Position numbers and translations under genes: made by a program
Source of the DNA: a marine gamma proteobacterium HTCC2148
GTDB taxonomy: Bacteria; Pseudomonadota; Gammaproteobacteria; Pseudomonadales; Halieaceae
Assembly: GCA_000156295.1 (NCBI GenBank)
Contig: DS999223.1
Span: 81,343 to 145,342, forward strand
Length of the DNA stretch: 64,000 bases
Direction of reading: 5' to 3'
Notes under the pieces: generated by a model
What the model saw: only the letters and a program-made list of their open reading frames with translations
Told to the model about the DNA's origin: nothing
Database searches by the model: none
In this document: positions 9,548 through 17,482 of the stretch, piece by piece
How positions within the stretch are numbered: position 1 is the stretch's first letter
Layout: every line of letters starts with the position of its first letter

Positions 9548-9566
9548 CCGCAGTCAGTGACTGCGG
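9548..9566. terminator. Hairpin at the convergent end of lexA
   Basis: CCGCAGTCA and TGACTGCGG form a 9-bp perfect stem around a central G, overlapping the lexA stop codon. It sits between two converging genes, where a bidirectional terminator is expected, but neither side has a proper T-run next to the stem. A T-rich stretch at 9523-9530 lies 18 bases away. It is therefore a weak or Rho-assisted terminator at best. Confidence 0.4.
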
Positions 9567-10156
9567 CGCAATACTCCAACGCTTAGCCCTTCAATTGCAA
9601 AACTCTGCTCACGCAGATCAACTTTGATCGGTTGGTAATCTGGATTCTCAGGCAGTAGTTGCAGTTGATGCTCGTTGGGCCCTTTTTGCAGGCGCTTGAC
9701 GGTGACCTCGTCTTCTATGCGTGCAACCACCACATCCCCGTTATTGGCGACTGGCGTGCTGTGCACCGCTAGTAAGTCGCCATCAAATATACCGATATCG
9801 ATCATGCTGTCACCGGTCACACGAAGAAAGTAGTCTGCTCTGGGCTTGAAAAACTCAGGGGGCAGATCGCAGTAATCCTCAATATTCTCTTCTGCAAGCA
9901 CCGGGTTACCGGCCGCAACACGGCCAACGATAGGAATACCCGCCGTATCGGGAAGCTTAATCCCGCGGGATGCGCCGGGAATGATTTCAATAGCGCCCTT
10001 TCGGGCCAGGGCCTTAAGGTGCTCTTCTGCGGCGTTTGCTGACTTGAACCCCAGCTCCCTGGCGATGTCAGCCCGCGTAGGAGGGTAGCCGGTATGGTCG
10101 ATATGCTGGCGGATAACATCCAGCACCTGTTGTTGTCTGTTGGTGAGCTTTTCCAT
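9554..10156 (-). CDS. lexA: LexA SOS repressor
   Basis: A 200-residue LexA (E. coli 202). The N-terminal winged helix (residues 1-65, with [20 protein letters not shown]) binds SOS boxes. The C-terminal S24 peptidase domain has the self-cleavage bond Ala82-Gly83 in [12 protein letters not shown], the nucleophile Ser117 in VTGDSMID and the base Lys154 in EVTVKRL, so RecA-stimulated autocleavage should be intact. Start ATG 10156 has GGGG 5-8 bases upstream; the frame open to 10300 crosses the operators and is rejected. Two tandem SOS boxes immediately upstream indicate autoregulation. lexA faces topA here; no sulA-like gene is found beside it. Confidence 0.97.
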   Translation of the reverse strand: MEKLTNRQQQVLDVIRQHIDHTGYPPTRADIARELGFKSANAAEEHLKALARKGAIEIIPGASRGIKLPDTAGIPIVGRVAAGNPVLAEENIEDYCDLPPEFFKPRADYFLRVTGDSMIDIGIFDGDLLAVHSTPVANNGDVVVARIEDEVTVKRLQKGPNEHQLQLLPENPDYQPIKVDLREQSFAIEGLSVGVLRRSH

Positions 10157-10168
10157 GGTTGCCCCTAT

Positions 10169-10203
10169 CTGTTTATTTATACAGGTGCTGTAATTATATA
10201 CAG
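10169..10203 (-). promoter_or_regulatory. Two tandem LexA (SOS) boxes
   Basis: CTGTTTATTTATACAG at 10169-10184 and CTGTAATTATATACAG at 10188-10203 both match the gammaproteobacterial LexA consensus core CTGT-N8-ACAG exactly. Their centres are 19 bp apart, and the proximal box is 13 bp from the lexA start, so LexA would block its own promoter. Twin boxes before lexA are also the rule in E. coli and Pseudomonas. Confidence 0.93.
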
Positions 10204-10346
10204 GTGTGGCAGATAAAAACAATGGGCTTGTCTGCTGCTGCTGGCGACAGCGTAAAGAGCGATTATAGCGGGAGTGTGCCGTTTCGCTGTTGCGCTGCAT
10301 CTTGGGTGAAGCGGAGGTTAGTCCGGGAAAACCGGCGCAGATTGAA

Positions 10347-10664
10347 CTAGTAGTCTTCGACGCCGTACATAACGTCGGGCTCTATAGAATTGATTGGGTT
10401 GGTCCAATCCTCGGGGTGCATGGGCAGATCGGGATCCAATAGGTCTTCGTCGTCCAGTTCAAAAGCACTGCGCCAGTCTTCGGGTGCCTCGGCTTTCTGC
10501 AACAGCATCTCGCGCCAGGCATCCAGATCGTATTCTGATACCTCACCGTCCAGGTATTGGGTTTCAATTGTCAGGGTTGTCGGGTCCCAGTCGACTACCT
10601 CAAACAGGGCGCTGGTTTGGAGGTCTTTGTACCACCCCCCGACCATGGGGCTGAGCATCTTCAT
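10347..10664 (-). CDS. DUF6763-like hypothetical protein
   Basis: A 105-residue acidic cytoplasmic protein. The N-terminal part ([20 protein letters not shown], then [19 protein letters not shown]) resembles the DUF6763 family, a small beta-rich domain in gammaproteobacteria, and is followed by an Asp/Glu/Pro-rich tail. Start ATG 10664 has AGGACAGG about 5-12 bases upstream; ATG 10658 is two codons in. It is read in the same direction as lexA, 190 bp upstream of it, and may have its own promoter. Function unknown. Confidence 0.72.
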   Translation of the reverse strand: MKMLSPMVGGWYKDLQTSALFEVVDWDPTTLTIETQYLDGEVSEYDLDAWREMLLQKAEAPEDWRSAFELDDEDLLDPDLPMHPEDWTNPINSIEPDVMYGVEDY

Positions 10665-10827
10665 CTACCTGTCCTCTGGCATTTTGGCTATTCGATGGCT
10701 CAACATATCACGCTGGTAAAGGCTGTCCATTATGTAAAAAGGCTATAAACCGTGCGTTTTAAATTCTTTTTACCTTGCTCAGTTTTCTTTTCAAAATAGA
10801 TCAATCAGTTGCGTTACACTTCCAGAG

Positions 10828-10857
10828 TTGACTTCAATCGGTGCGCCAATTTATATA
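10828..10857 (+). promoter_or_regulatory. Probable sigma-70 promoter of the leader ORF-mscS unit
   Basis: TTGACT at 10828-10833 and TATATA at 10852-10857 (or TATACT at 10854-10859) are spaced 18-20 bp. Transcription would start near 10865, just before the strong ribosome site AAGGAGGG at 10871-10878. This lies in the 272-bp divergent gap between the DUF6763-like gene and mscS. Confidence 0.55.
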
Positions 10858-10886
10858 CTCCTTGTGAATTAAGGAGGGCCCTGAAC

Positions 10887-10940
10887 ATGACAAACTTGTC
10901 TAAAAACTTGTATTTTTTTTGCGAGAGGATTAGCCCTTGA
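10887..10940 (+). CDS. Possible 17-codon leader peptide before mscS
   Basis: ATG 10887 opens a 17-codon frame encoding MTNLSKNLYFFCERISP, ending TGA 10940. The best Shine-Dalgarno sequence of this region, AAGGAGGG, sits about 9 bases before this ATG, while the channel's own TTG start at 10937 overlaps this stop (TTGA). The arrangement looks like a translated leader coupled to mscS. The peptide contains a run of Leu-Tyr-Phe-Phe-Cys but no regulatory codon cluster of a known attenuator. Translation is inferred from the ribosome site and overlap only. Confidence 0.4.
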   Translation: MTNLSKNLYFFCERISP

Positions 10941-12040
10941 ATCGTTTCAATACCTGGCTGGAATCAGTGGCCACCGCAATTGGCCTGCAGCCGGAGTTAC
11001 TGGCTTTGGCGGTCTTGTTGATGGCCGGGCTAGCGGGCCACTTGCTGCTGGGCCATTTGATCCAGCGATTGCATCGGGCGGCAGGGAGCAATCAGAACAA
11101 GTGGGACGATGTGGTCGTCACCGCGCTGGAGCGCCCCGTCCGGCTCGTGCTTTGGGTGCTGGTCGGATACATCGCTCTGGACACTTATGAGGTCGGCGCT
11201 AACTTACAGGCGCGTTTAATTGAGGTGTACGACACTGCTTTGGTGTTGTTGGTCGTTTGGTTCCTGCATCGTTTGATCGGCGGTGTTGAGAATGAATTGA
11301 TGCGCGAGCGCTACGGAAATAGCCAGTCCACCGACAAAGCCACTGTCCGTGCGGTGATTCAGCTCTCGCGAATATGCCTATGGGTCATTGCGGGTTTGGG
11401 GGTATTGCAAAGTATTGGTGTGTCCATTTCGGGCTTGCTGGCTTTTGGTGGCATTGGCGGTATTGCCGTAGGTTTTGCCGCCAAAGATCTGCTGGCTAAC
11501 TTTATTGGTGGGCTCAGTATTTATCTGGATCGCCCCTTTACCACAGGTGACTGGATTCGTTCACCCGACAGAAATATTGAAGGTACAGTAGAAGATATAG
11601 GCTGGCGTTTGACGCGAATTCGTACTTTTGACCAGAGACCGCTGTACGTCCCCAACGCCGTTTTTGGCCAGATCTCGGTGGAGAACCCATCGCGTATGTT
11701 CAACCGGCGTATCTATGAAACAGTGGGCATACGCTACCAGGATTCGCAGAGCATGGCGCCGATCGTCGAGCAGGTGAGAGCAATGCTGCAGAGTCACCAG
11801 GAGATTGATTTGTCGCGCACCTTGATTGTCAATTTTGTCTCTTTCGGGCCCTCATCCCTGGACTTCTTTGTTTACACCTTCACCAAGACTACAGACTGGG
11901 TGCGGTTCCACGAGATAAAGCAGGATGTCATGCTCAAAATTCTTGATATTGTGATCAGTAATGGCGCAGATGTCGCATTTCCGACGCAGACTTTGCATGT
12001 GGAGCAGGTGATGCAGATGGACCCGGAGCACGGTGCATGA
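10937..12040 (+). CDS. MscS-family mechanosensitive ion channel
   Basis: A 367-residue inner-membrane channel of the small-conductance mechanosensitive type, somewhat longer than E. coli MscS (286). Hydrophobic segments occur near residues 17-40, 72-92, 100-118 and 140-160. The pore-lining helix and the start of the beta domain read SGLLAFGGIGGIAVGFAAKD and NFIGGLSIYLDRPFTTGDWI, typical of the family. The C-terminal alpha/beta cage domain follows. Start TTG 10937 has GAGAGG 9-10 bases upstream and overlaps a 17-codon leader ORF. Its stop overlaps the next gene's ATG by 4 nt. It should open under hypo-osmotic stress. Confidence 0.92.
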   Translation: MNRFNTWLESVATAIGLQPELLALAVLLMAGLAGHLLLGHLIQRLHRAAGSNQNKWDDVVVTALERPVRLVLWVLVGYIALDTYEVGANLQARLIEVYDTALVLLVVWFLHRLIGGVENELMRERYGNSQSTDKATVRAVIQLSRICLWVIAGLGVLQSIGVSISGLLAFGGIGGIAVGFAAKDLLANFIGGLSIYLDRPFTTGDWIRSPDRNIEGTVEDIGWRLTRIRTFDQRPLYVPNAVFGQISVENPSRMFNRRIYETVGIRYQDSQSMAPIVEQVRAMLQSHQEIDLSRTLIVNFVSFGPSSLDFFVYTFTKTTDWVRFHEIKQDVMLKILDIVISNGADVAFPTQTLHVEQVMQMDPEHGA

Positions 12041-12777
12041 AAACCCTGGGGATCATTGGAGGCACGGGTATCGATCAACTCGAAGGCCTCGAGATCGTCG
12101 ATAGTCATGCCGTGGAGACCCCCTATGGAGACCCGTCCCGGGCGGTTGAAGAGGGGATGCTGGGTGGAGTTCGCGTATTTTTCCTGCAGCGACACGGCAG
12201 CCCTAAGACGATACCACCGCACCTGATTAACTACCGGGCCAATGTCTGGGCGTTAAAGTCCCTGCAGGTGACGGACCTGGTTGCAATTAACGCAGTGGGC
12301 GGCATTTCTGCCGCCATGCGTCCCGGACGTCTGGTCATACCGGACCAGATTGTTGACTATACCTGGGGGCGCGCACATACGGTGGATACAGGGGAGGTAG
12401 GTACTCTGCTGCACGTGGATTTTAGCGACCCCTACGATCATGAACTGCGCGAAGCACTGCTGCAGTGTGCTGTTGCTCAGAACATTGCTCACGAGGGGGC
12501 AGGCGTGCACGGCGTCATGCAGGGGCCACGCCTGGAAAGCGCCGCTGAAATTCGCCGCATGGCGGGGGACGGCTGTGACTTGGTCGGCATGACCGGAATG
12601 CCCGAAGCTTCTCTGGCACGGGAACTGGGCCTGGCTTATGCCAGTATCTGTATGGTTGTTAACGCGGCTGCCGGGTTAGATGATAAACCGCTGACACTGG
12701 CTGTGATGCGAGCGAATTTGCTGCGCGAAGCAGCCGCGGTCAGACAGCTTATCGCCGCGCTGGTTGCGGATTATTAA
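12037..12777 (+). CDS. 6-oxopurine/S-methyl-5'-thioinosine phosphorylase family
   Basis: A 246-residue purine nucleoside phosphorylase of the MTAP/PNP II family: phosphorolysis of a (methylthio)nucleoside to base and sugar 1-phosphate. Seen motifs are LGIIGGTGID at the N-terminus (phosphate site), RHG at residues 51-53, the NAVGGI strand, and CDLVGMTGMPEASLARELGL in the nucleoside pocket. The genomic position, near csiV-mfd, matches the Pseudomonas gene whose product is a methylthioinosine phosphorylase (MTIP), so that is the likeliest activity; a plain inosine/guanosine phosphorylase cannot be excluded. It starts inside the mscS stop (ATGA overlap) and converges on csiV 9 bp away. Confidence 0.88.
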   Translation: MKTLGIIGGTGIDQLEGLEIVDSHAVETPYGDPSRAVEEGMLGGVRVFFLQRHGSPKTIPPHLINYRANVWALKSLQVTDLVAINAVGGISAAMRPGRLVIPDQIVDYTWGRAHTVDTGEVGTLLHVDFSDPYDHELREALLQCAVAQNIAHEGAGVHGVMQGPRLESAAEIRRMAGDGCDLVGMTGMPEASLARELGLAYASICMVVNAAAGLDDKPLTLAVMRANLLREAAAVRQLIAALVADY

Positions 12778-12786
12778 TGGGTTGCT

Positions 12787-13848
12787 TTACAGCGCCTGAT
12801 TGGTTTCTTCAGCGAATTCTGCGTCGGCCATTACCTGCAGCTGTTCTTCATCCAGCGGCATAAATTTTATCACTACGCCTATTAAAGGGTGGTCGATATA
12901 GTGCACTTCCTTGCTGCGCATACGACGCTTTTGTTGCAGCAGTACGGCATGACGCCAGGGATAGACAGGCCCTGTTTCTTCCGGCGCTATCTCCGATGCT
13001 AACTTCTCTTCAAGAACCGGTTGCTGACCTGCTGCTTCGGGATTGTCATTACCCAAAGGGTAGGCAGTCTCCTCGAGGAGTACCGGTTCGGGTTGCTCAA
13101 TAAACAGGGACTGTGGGCCCAGGGGAGGCTCTGGCATGCGCCACTCGGCTGGCAAGTACTGGCCCTGGGTGTTGATCCAGAGGTTGGTTTCCAGGTGCAG
13201 GTAGCGAGCAATATGCAATTTTACCGTGCCTTGTAAGCGAGGCCAGTCGCCGCTGTCACCGGAGCGGTCGATGACCAGGGGTATAGCAGTGCTCTCGCCT
13301 TGTACCGGCTGTACCCAGGTTTCGTAAAACAGGGTTTTGTAGTTTCCAGTGCGTTGCATGAAGGCAGCTTTGTCATAGAGCTCCGCGTTCTTTCGCGGCA
13401 GTGCAATAAATGGTGTGGGTGTGAGAGGGGTGAGGTTTTGCTCTTCCGGTACTGCCTCGGCATCCAATGCTGGCGCCGAATTGCCAGTGGGATTGCCAGC
13501 GATCGGGATATCCGGAGCTTTGTCCTCGGTTCTGTCCTCGGTTCTGTCCTCGGTGGTTTCCTCGGCAGGCGGCCGCAATGTCTGACGGCCTAGCGAGTCT
13601 ACCTCGCTGACGCCGCCGTGTTCCTCTTGTCTCGATTCCAGTTGTCCCGGGTATATCAGGAATCGGCCAGTGTCAGGGTAGGCGAGGCTGGGCAGGGGAT
13701 CCCATTGCTCCGGTGTGGAGCCGCTTTCATGGCTGAATATCATCAGTTCTACCTGATACCAGCGCTCCTCTTGTCCGTGGACCGCAGCGGCAAACAATCC
13801 CAGTGCGAGGCTGAGGGGGCGAATTAGAGCATGGTTCATTAGCGGCAT
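12787..13848 (-). CDS. csiV: CsiV family periplasmic protein
   Basis: A 353-residue protein of the CsiV family (PF10972), named for a Vibrio cholerae periplasmic protein that binds peptidoglycan and affects cell-wall assembly under D-amino-acid stress. Residues 1-25 form a signal peptide, cleavage probably after AVHG. The N-terminal domain has RWYQVELMIFSHE, the family signature; a low-complexity acidic stretch with TEDRTEDRTED and Pro/Ala-rich sequence separates it from a C-terminal half ending in the conserved KEVHYIDHPLIGVVIK. Its ATG shares one base with the mfd stop, so it is coupled to mfd, the same order as in Pseudomonas. Confidence 0.87.
   Translation of the reverse strand: MPLMNHALIRPLSLALGLFAAAVHGQEERWYQVELMIFSHESGSTPEQWDPLPSLAYPDTGRFLIYPGQLESRQEEHGGVSEVDSLGRQTLRPPAEETTEDRTEDRTEDKAPDIPIAGNPTGNSAPALDAEAVPEEQNLTPLTPTPFIALPRKNAELYDKAAFMQRTGNYKTLFYETWVQPVQGESTAIPLVIDRSGDSGDWPRLQGTVKLHIARYLHLETNLWINTQGQYLPAEWRMPEPPLGPQSLFIEQPEPVLLEETAYPLGNDNPEAAGQQPVLEEKLASEIAPEETGPVYPWRHAVLLQQKRRMRSKEVHYIDHPLIGVVIKFMPLDEEQLQVMADAEFAEETNQAL
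13521..13556. repeat. 12-bp tandem repeat inside csiV
   Basis: Three near-identical 12-bp units (tgtcctcggttc, twice exact, then tgtcctcggtgg) encode the repeated tetrapeptide TEDR in the linker of the CsiV protein. The period is a multiple of three, so unit gain or loss would not break the frame. Confidence 0.8.
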
Positions 13849-16800
13849 CAGGCTGCGTCTTCCGTGGCTTCTTGAGCGAAACGTGCAAGTAGATCCTCAA
13901 CATATTGCTGGCGTTGAGCTTTGTCGTCCAGTGCGTGTTCAAAGCGCAAGCGGGTTGCGCCAGCCAGCTTGAACGAGCGCGGGTCAGACTGAACCAGCTT
14001 CACCAGCGACATAGGATTAACTCGGGTGCTTTCCTTGAAATCGATACTACCACCACCGGCACCGGCTTCAATGGCGCGTATGCCCAATTCCTGTGCCTGC
14101 AGGCGCAATCTCGATACCTGAAAGAGGTTTCCAACTTGCGGCGGCAGCAAGCCGAAGCGATCTATCATTTCAACCTGGAGTTCTCTGAGCTGGTCTTCAT
14201 TCGCCGCCGCGGCAATGCGCTTGTACAGTACTAGCCGGCTATTAACATCAGGCAGGTAGTTCTCGGGAATCAGTGCGGGGATATGCAGGTTAACCTCGGT
14301 GCCTGCATCCAGCGGAGCATCTACATCGGGAATCTCACCGCGCTTCAGTGAAGCCACAGCGCGCTCCAGCATCTCCATGTATAAAGAGAACCCTACAGAG
14401 TGGATCTGGCCACTTTGCTCGTCACCTAATAGCTCGCCGGCGCCGCGAATTTCCAGATCATGGGTTGCCAGCAGGTATCCGGCGCCCAGGTCGCCAGCGG
14501 CTTCGATGGCCTCCAAGCGTTTACCGGCGTCAGCGGTAATAGCGGATCGCGGAGGCGTCAATAAATAGGCATAGGCCTGGTGGTGTGAGCGACCTACTCG
14601 TCCGCGCAACTGATGCAATTGAGCGAGTCCAAACCGATCGGCACGCTCGATGATGATGGTGTTGGCATTGGGGATGTCGATGCCGGTTTCGATAATCGTT
14701 GTACACATCAAAATGTGGTTGTGCTGGTGATAAAATGAAGACATGACGTGTTCAAGTTCGGTTTCACGCATCTGCCCATGGGCGACGCCAACATTCAGGT
14801 CGGGAACCAGCTCGCGCAGCTTGCGAGCGCTCTCTTCGATAGACTTTACTTCGTTGTGCAGGTAGTAAACCTGTCCACCCCGGAGGGTTTCTCGCAGCAC
14901 AGCTTCCTTTACCAGAGCAATATTATGCTCGCGCACAAAGGTCTTGATGGATAGACGTCTGGCAGGGGGGGTTGCAATGATAGAAAGGTCACGCATGCCA
15001 CCCAGTGCCATGTTTAGCGTCCTGGGTATGGGCGTCGCAGTGAGCGTGAGGATGTCCACCTCCGAGCGCAGCGCTTTGATGGCTTCCTTTTGCTTAACGC
15101 CGAAACGATGCTCTTCGTCGATGATCAGCAAGCCAAGATCATTAAAGCGAAAATCTGACTGCAGTAGCTTATGGGTGCCCACCAGGATGTCTATTTTGCC
15201 ATCGGCGATGCGCTTGCTGACGTCCTTTACCTGAGCGGCAGATTTGAAACGCGAAACCACTTCCACGTTCACCGGCCAGTCAGCAAAACGATCGCAGAAC
15301 GAACTGAAGTGCTGCTGGGCCAGCAGGGTGGTCGGTACCAGCACCGCGACTTGTTTCTTGTTCTGGCTGGCGATGAAGGCTGCGCGCATCGCGACTTCTG
15401 TCTTGCCGAAGCCCACATCTCCGCAAACCAGTCTGTCCATGACTCTGGGACTGCACATGTCTTCTACGACGGCGCGAATAGTGAGTTCCTGGTCGGGTGT
15501 TTCCTCAAAAGGAAATGCAGCAGAGAACTGGCTGTACTTGTCTTGATCCAGGGTGAAGGCATAGCCGGTTCTCGCTTCTCTGCGCGCGTACACCTCCAGC
15601 AACTGGGCTGCAATATCGTTGGCTTTTTCGCTGGCCTTACGTCTGGCTTTGTCCCACTGCTCGGAACCGAGGGTATGGAGCGGTGCCAGATCAGGGTCTG
15701 AGCCTGCGTACCGACTGATCAGGTGAAGTGACGCTACCGGCACATAAAGTTTGGAGCCTTTGGCGTACTCCAGCGTAAGGAACTCCGCTTCCTGCTCATC
15801 CACCGACAACGTTTGCAAACCTACATAGCGACCCACACCGTGTTCCAGATGAACGACAGGCACGCCCTCGCGTAACTCGTTGATGTCACGAAATACATTG
15901 GCATTGGTCGCTTCCTGGCTGGGTCGTCTGCGGCGTCGCTGGGCAACGCGGTTGCCGAACAATTGTGTTTCGCACACCAGGGTAGGCTTGCCTGGGCCAA
16001 AATAAAGACCGCGGTCCAGGGGTGCCGTTGCGATGGCAAAAGTTTCACCTGAAGCTAAAAATGCCTGCCAACTGGTTGCGGCCGGAGGTTCGAGGCCCAG
16101 TCCCTTCATTGACTCCAGCAGAATTTCCCGGCGCCCAGCTGACTCTGCGCAAAGCAGCACGGGTGCGTTGTGCTCCTCGATAAACTTAGCAAGATTGGCT
16201 ACCGCTGAGGTGACGGTTTGGTCCGTTGCCAGGTCCGGCGGGGGCAGGACAGTGGTTTGCTGGTGCACGGGAGCATCCGGGTTGTGGCGTAACTCCAATA
16301 CCGGAAACTGTTTCAGCAGACGGTAGAATTCCTCCACTGGGGTAAAGCCCTTTTCCGGGGGTAGCAGGGGGCGGCGGGGGTCTATGCCATATTCTTCAAA
16401 GCGGCTTCCTACTTCCTGCCAAAAGTGCTCAGCGGCGCCGTGGTGGTCACCGGTAGTGATCAAGGCCGCGTCTTCTGGTAAATAGTCGAACAAGGTGGCG
16501 CAGCTGTCGAAAAACAGCGGTAGGTAATACTCACAGCCTCCGGGGCTGCGGCCCGCGCTGACCTCGACATAGCTGGGGCAGCTGTCGTGGTCAACATCAA
16601 AGGCCTCCCACCAATTCATCTGGAAGCGAGTAATAGCGCTGCCTTCCAATGGGTATTCTCGGGCCGGAAGCATGTTAATGGCATCGACTTTTTCTACTGT
16701 GCGCTGGCTTTCCGGATCGAAAGTTCGCAGCGTGTCCACTTCGTCATCCAGCAGGTCAATCCGAAATGGAAAGCTCGATCCCATGGGGTAAATGTCAAAT

Positions 16801-17312
16801 AGCGAACCACGCAGCGCGAATTCGCCATGCTCGAACACAGTTTCAACGTTGCGATAACCGTTGCGCTCCAGGTTGCGGCGAAAACTGTCCAGATCAATAC
16901 TCTGGCCCTCTTCCAGCACCAGGCTTGATCCTGCAACGTAGTGGGTGGGTGGTAATCGATGCATCAGGGTTGGCACGGGGACAATTAAAACTCCCCCACG
17001 ACAGCGTGGGAGGCGGAAGAGGGTGCTCAGTCGTTCAGATATGATGTCCTGGTGAGGAGAAAAGTTGTCATAGGGCAAGGTCTCCCAGTCTGGAAATGCC
17101 AATATTTCCAATGCTCCGTCCAGATAAAACGGGAGCTCTCGTTCCAATGCCAGGGCGGCGCTGGTGTCTGCAGTAATAACGACCAGCAATCGCTTTGGGT
17201 CCGCCAGCTCGGCGATACAGCGGGCATCGGCGCCGCCATAGAAAGGGCCCATTGCGGTGCGGGTGCCTGTTTTGTGGGGCCAGGGTGTCGCCTGTACCAA
17301 AGGTTTAAACAT
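13848..17312 (-). CDS. mfd: Transcription-repair coupling factor
   Basis: A 1154-residue Mfd (E. coli 1148), the SF2 translocase that pushes stalled RNA polymerase off lesions and recruits UvrA. In order: UvrB-like homology region (with FPDWETLPYDNFSPH), the RNA-polymerase-interacting domain (about residue 490 on, HLEHGVGRYVG), the RecG-like helicase with Walker A CGDVGFGKTEVAMRA and DEEH (LLIIDEEHRFGVKQK), motif VI QLRGRVGRS, and the C-terminal TRCF domain. The frame is open to 17477, but those codons are atypical and the homology begins at MFKPL, so ATG 17312 is used. csiV follows with a one-base overlap; gap diverges upstream. Confidence 0.97.
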   Translation of the reverse strand: MFKPLVQATPWPHKTGTRTAMGPFYGGADARCIAELADPKRLLVVITADTSAALALERELPFYLDGALEILAFPDWETLPYDNFSPHQDIISERLSTLFRLPRCRGGVLIVPVPTLMHRLPPTHYVAGSSLVLEEGQSIDLDSFRRNLERNGYRNVETVFEHGEFALRGSLFDIYPMGSSFPFRIDLLDDEVDTLRTFDPESQRTVEKVDAINMLPAREYPLEGSAITRFQMNWWEAFDVDHDSCPSYVEVSAGRSPGGCEYYLPLFFDSCATLFDYLPEDAALITTGDHHGAAEHFWQEVGSRFEEYGIDPRRPLLPPEKGFTPVEEFYRLLKQFPVLELRHNPDAPVHQQTTVLPPPDLATDQTVTSAVANLAKFIEEHNAPVLLCAESAGRREILLESMKGLGLEPPAATSWQAFLASGETFAIATAPLDRGLYFGPGKPTLVCETQLFGNRVAQRRRRRPSQEATNANVFRDINELREGVPVVHLEHGVGRYVGLQTLSVDEQEAEFLTLEYAKGSKLYVPVASLHLISRYAGSDPDLAPLHTLGSEQWDKARRKASEKANDIAAQLLEVYARREARTGYAFTLDQDKYSQFSAAFPFEETPDQELTIRAVVEDMCSPRVMDRLVCGDVGFGKTEVAMRAAFIASQNKKQVAVLVPTTLLAQQHFSSFCDRFADWPVNVEVVSRFKSAAQVKDVSKRIADGKIDILVGTHKLLQSDFRFNDLGLLIIDEEHRFGVKQKEAIKALRSEVDILTLTATPIPRTLNMALGGMRDLSIIATPPARRLSIKTFVREHNIALVKEAVLRETLRGGQVYYLHNEVKSIEESARKLRELVPDLNVGVAHGQMRETELEHVMSSFYHQHNHILMCTTIIETGIDIPNANTIIIERADRFGLAQLHQLRGRVGRSHHQAYAYLLTPPRSAITADAGKRLEAIEAAGDLGAGYLLATHDLEIRGAGELLGDEQSGQIHSVGFSLYMEMLERAVASLKRGEIPDVDAPLDAGTEVNLHIPALIPENYLPDVNSRLVLYKRIAAAANEDQLRELQVEMIDRFGLLPPQVGNLFQVSRLRLQAQELGIRAIEAGAGGGSIDFKESTRVNPMSLVKLVQSDPRSFKLAGATRLRFEHALDDKAQRQQYVEDLLARFAQEATEDAA

Positions 17313-17347
17313 GCCAGTGCTTCGGGTTTTATTGCCAGGGGGCGCGC

Positions 17348-17375
17348 ATTGTAGCGCGGGCGTGCACCTTGTCTC
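17348..17375 (-). promoter_or_regulatory. Candidate promoter of mfd
   Basis: On the minus strand GAGACA (plus positions 17370-17375) and TACAAT (17348-17353) are 16 bp apart. Transcription would start about 30 bases before the mfd ATG. This also supports placing the mfd start at 17312 rather than at 17477, which would be upstream of the promoter. Confidence 0.4.
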
Positions 17376-17417
17376 CAGCCCATTACTGCGGGTGATAGCG
17401 AGAATGCTGTCACTCGC

Positions 17418-17446
17418 TTGCGTGCGTCGAGTCATCAGACGATAAT
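17418..17446 (+). promoter_or_regulatory. Candidate promoter of gap
   Basis: TTGCGT at 17418-17423 and GATAAT at 17441-17446 are separated by 17 bp, 37 bp upstream of the gap GTG start. It lies in the divergent mfd-gap gap. Four of six -35 positions and five of six -10 positions match consensus. Confidence 0.45.
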
Positions 17447-17482
17447 ACGCGGCCTTACACCGCCGCTCAGGACTCAAAGAAC

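Noticed and set aside
17313..17477. 55-residue N-terminal extension of Mfd
   Set aside because: It crosses the divergent promoter region and has Arg/Cys-rich chance sequence; Mfd homology begins at MFKPL.
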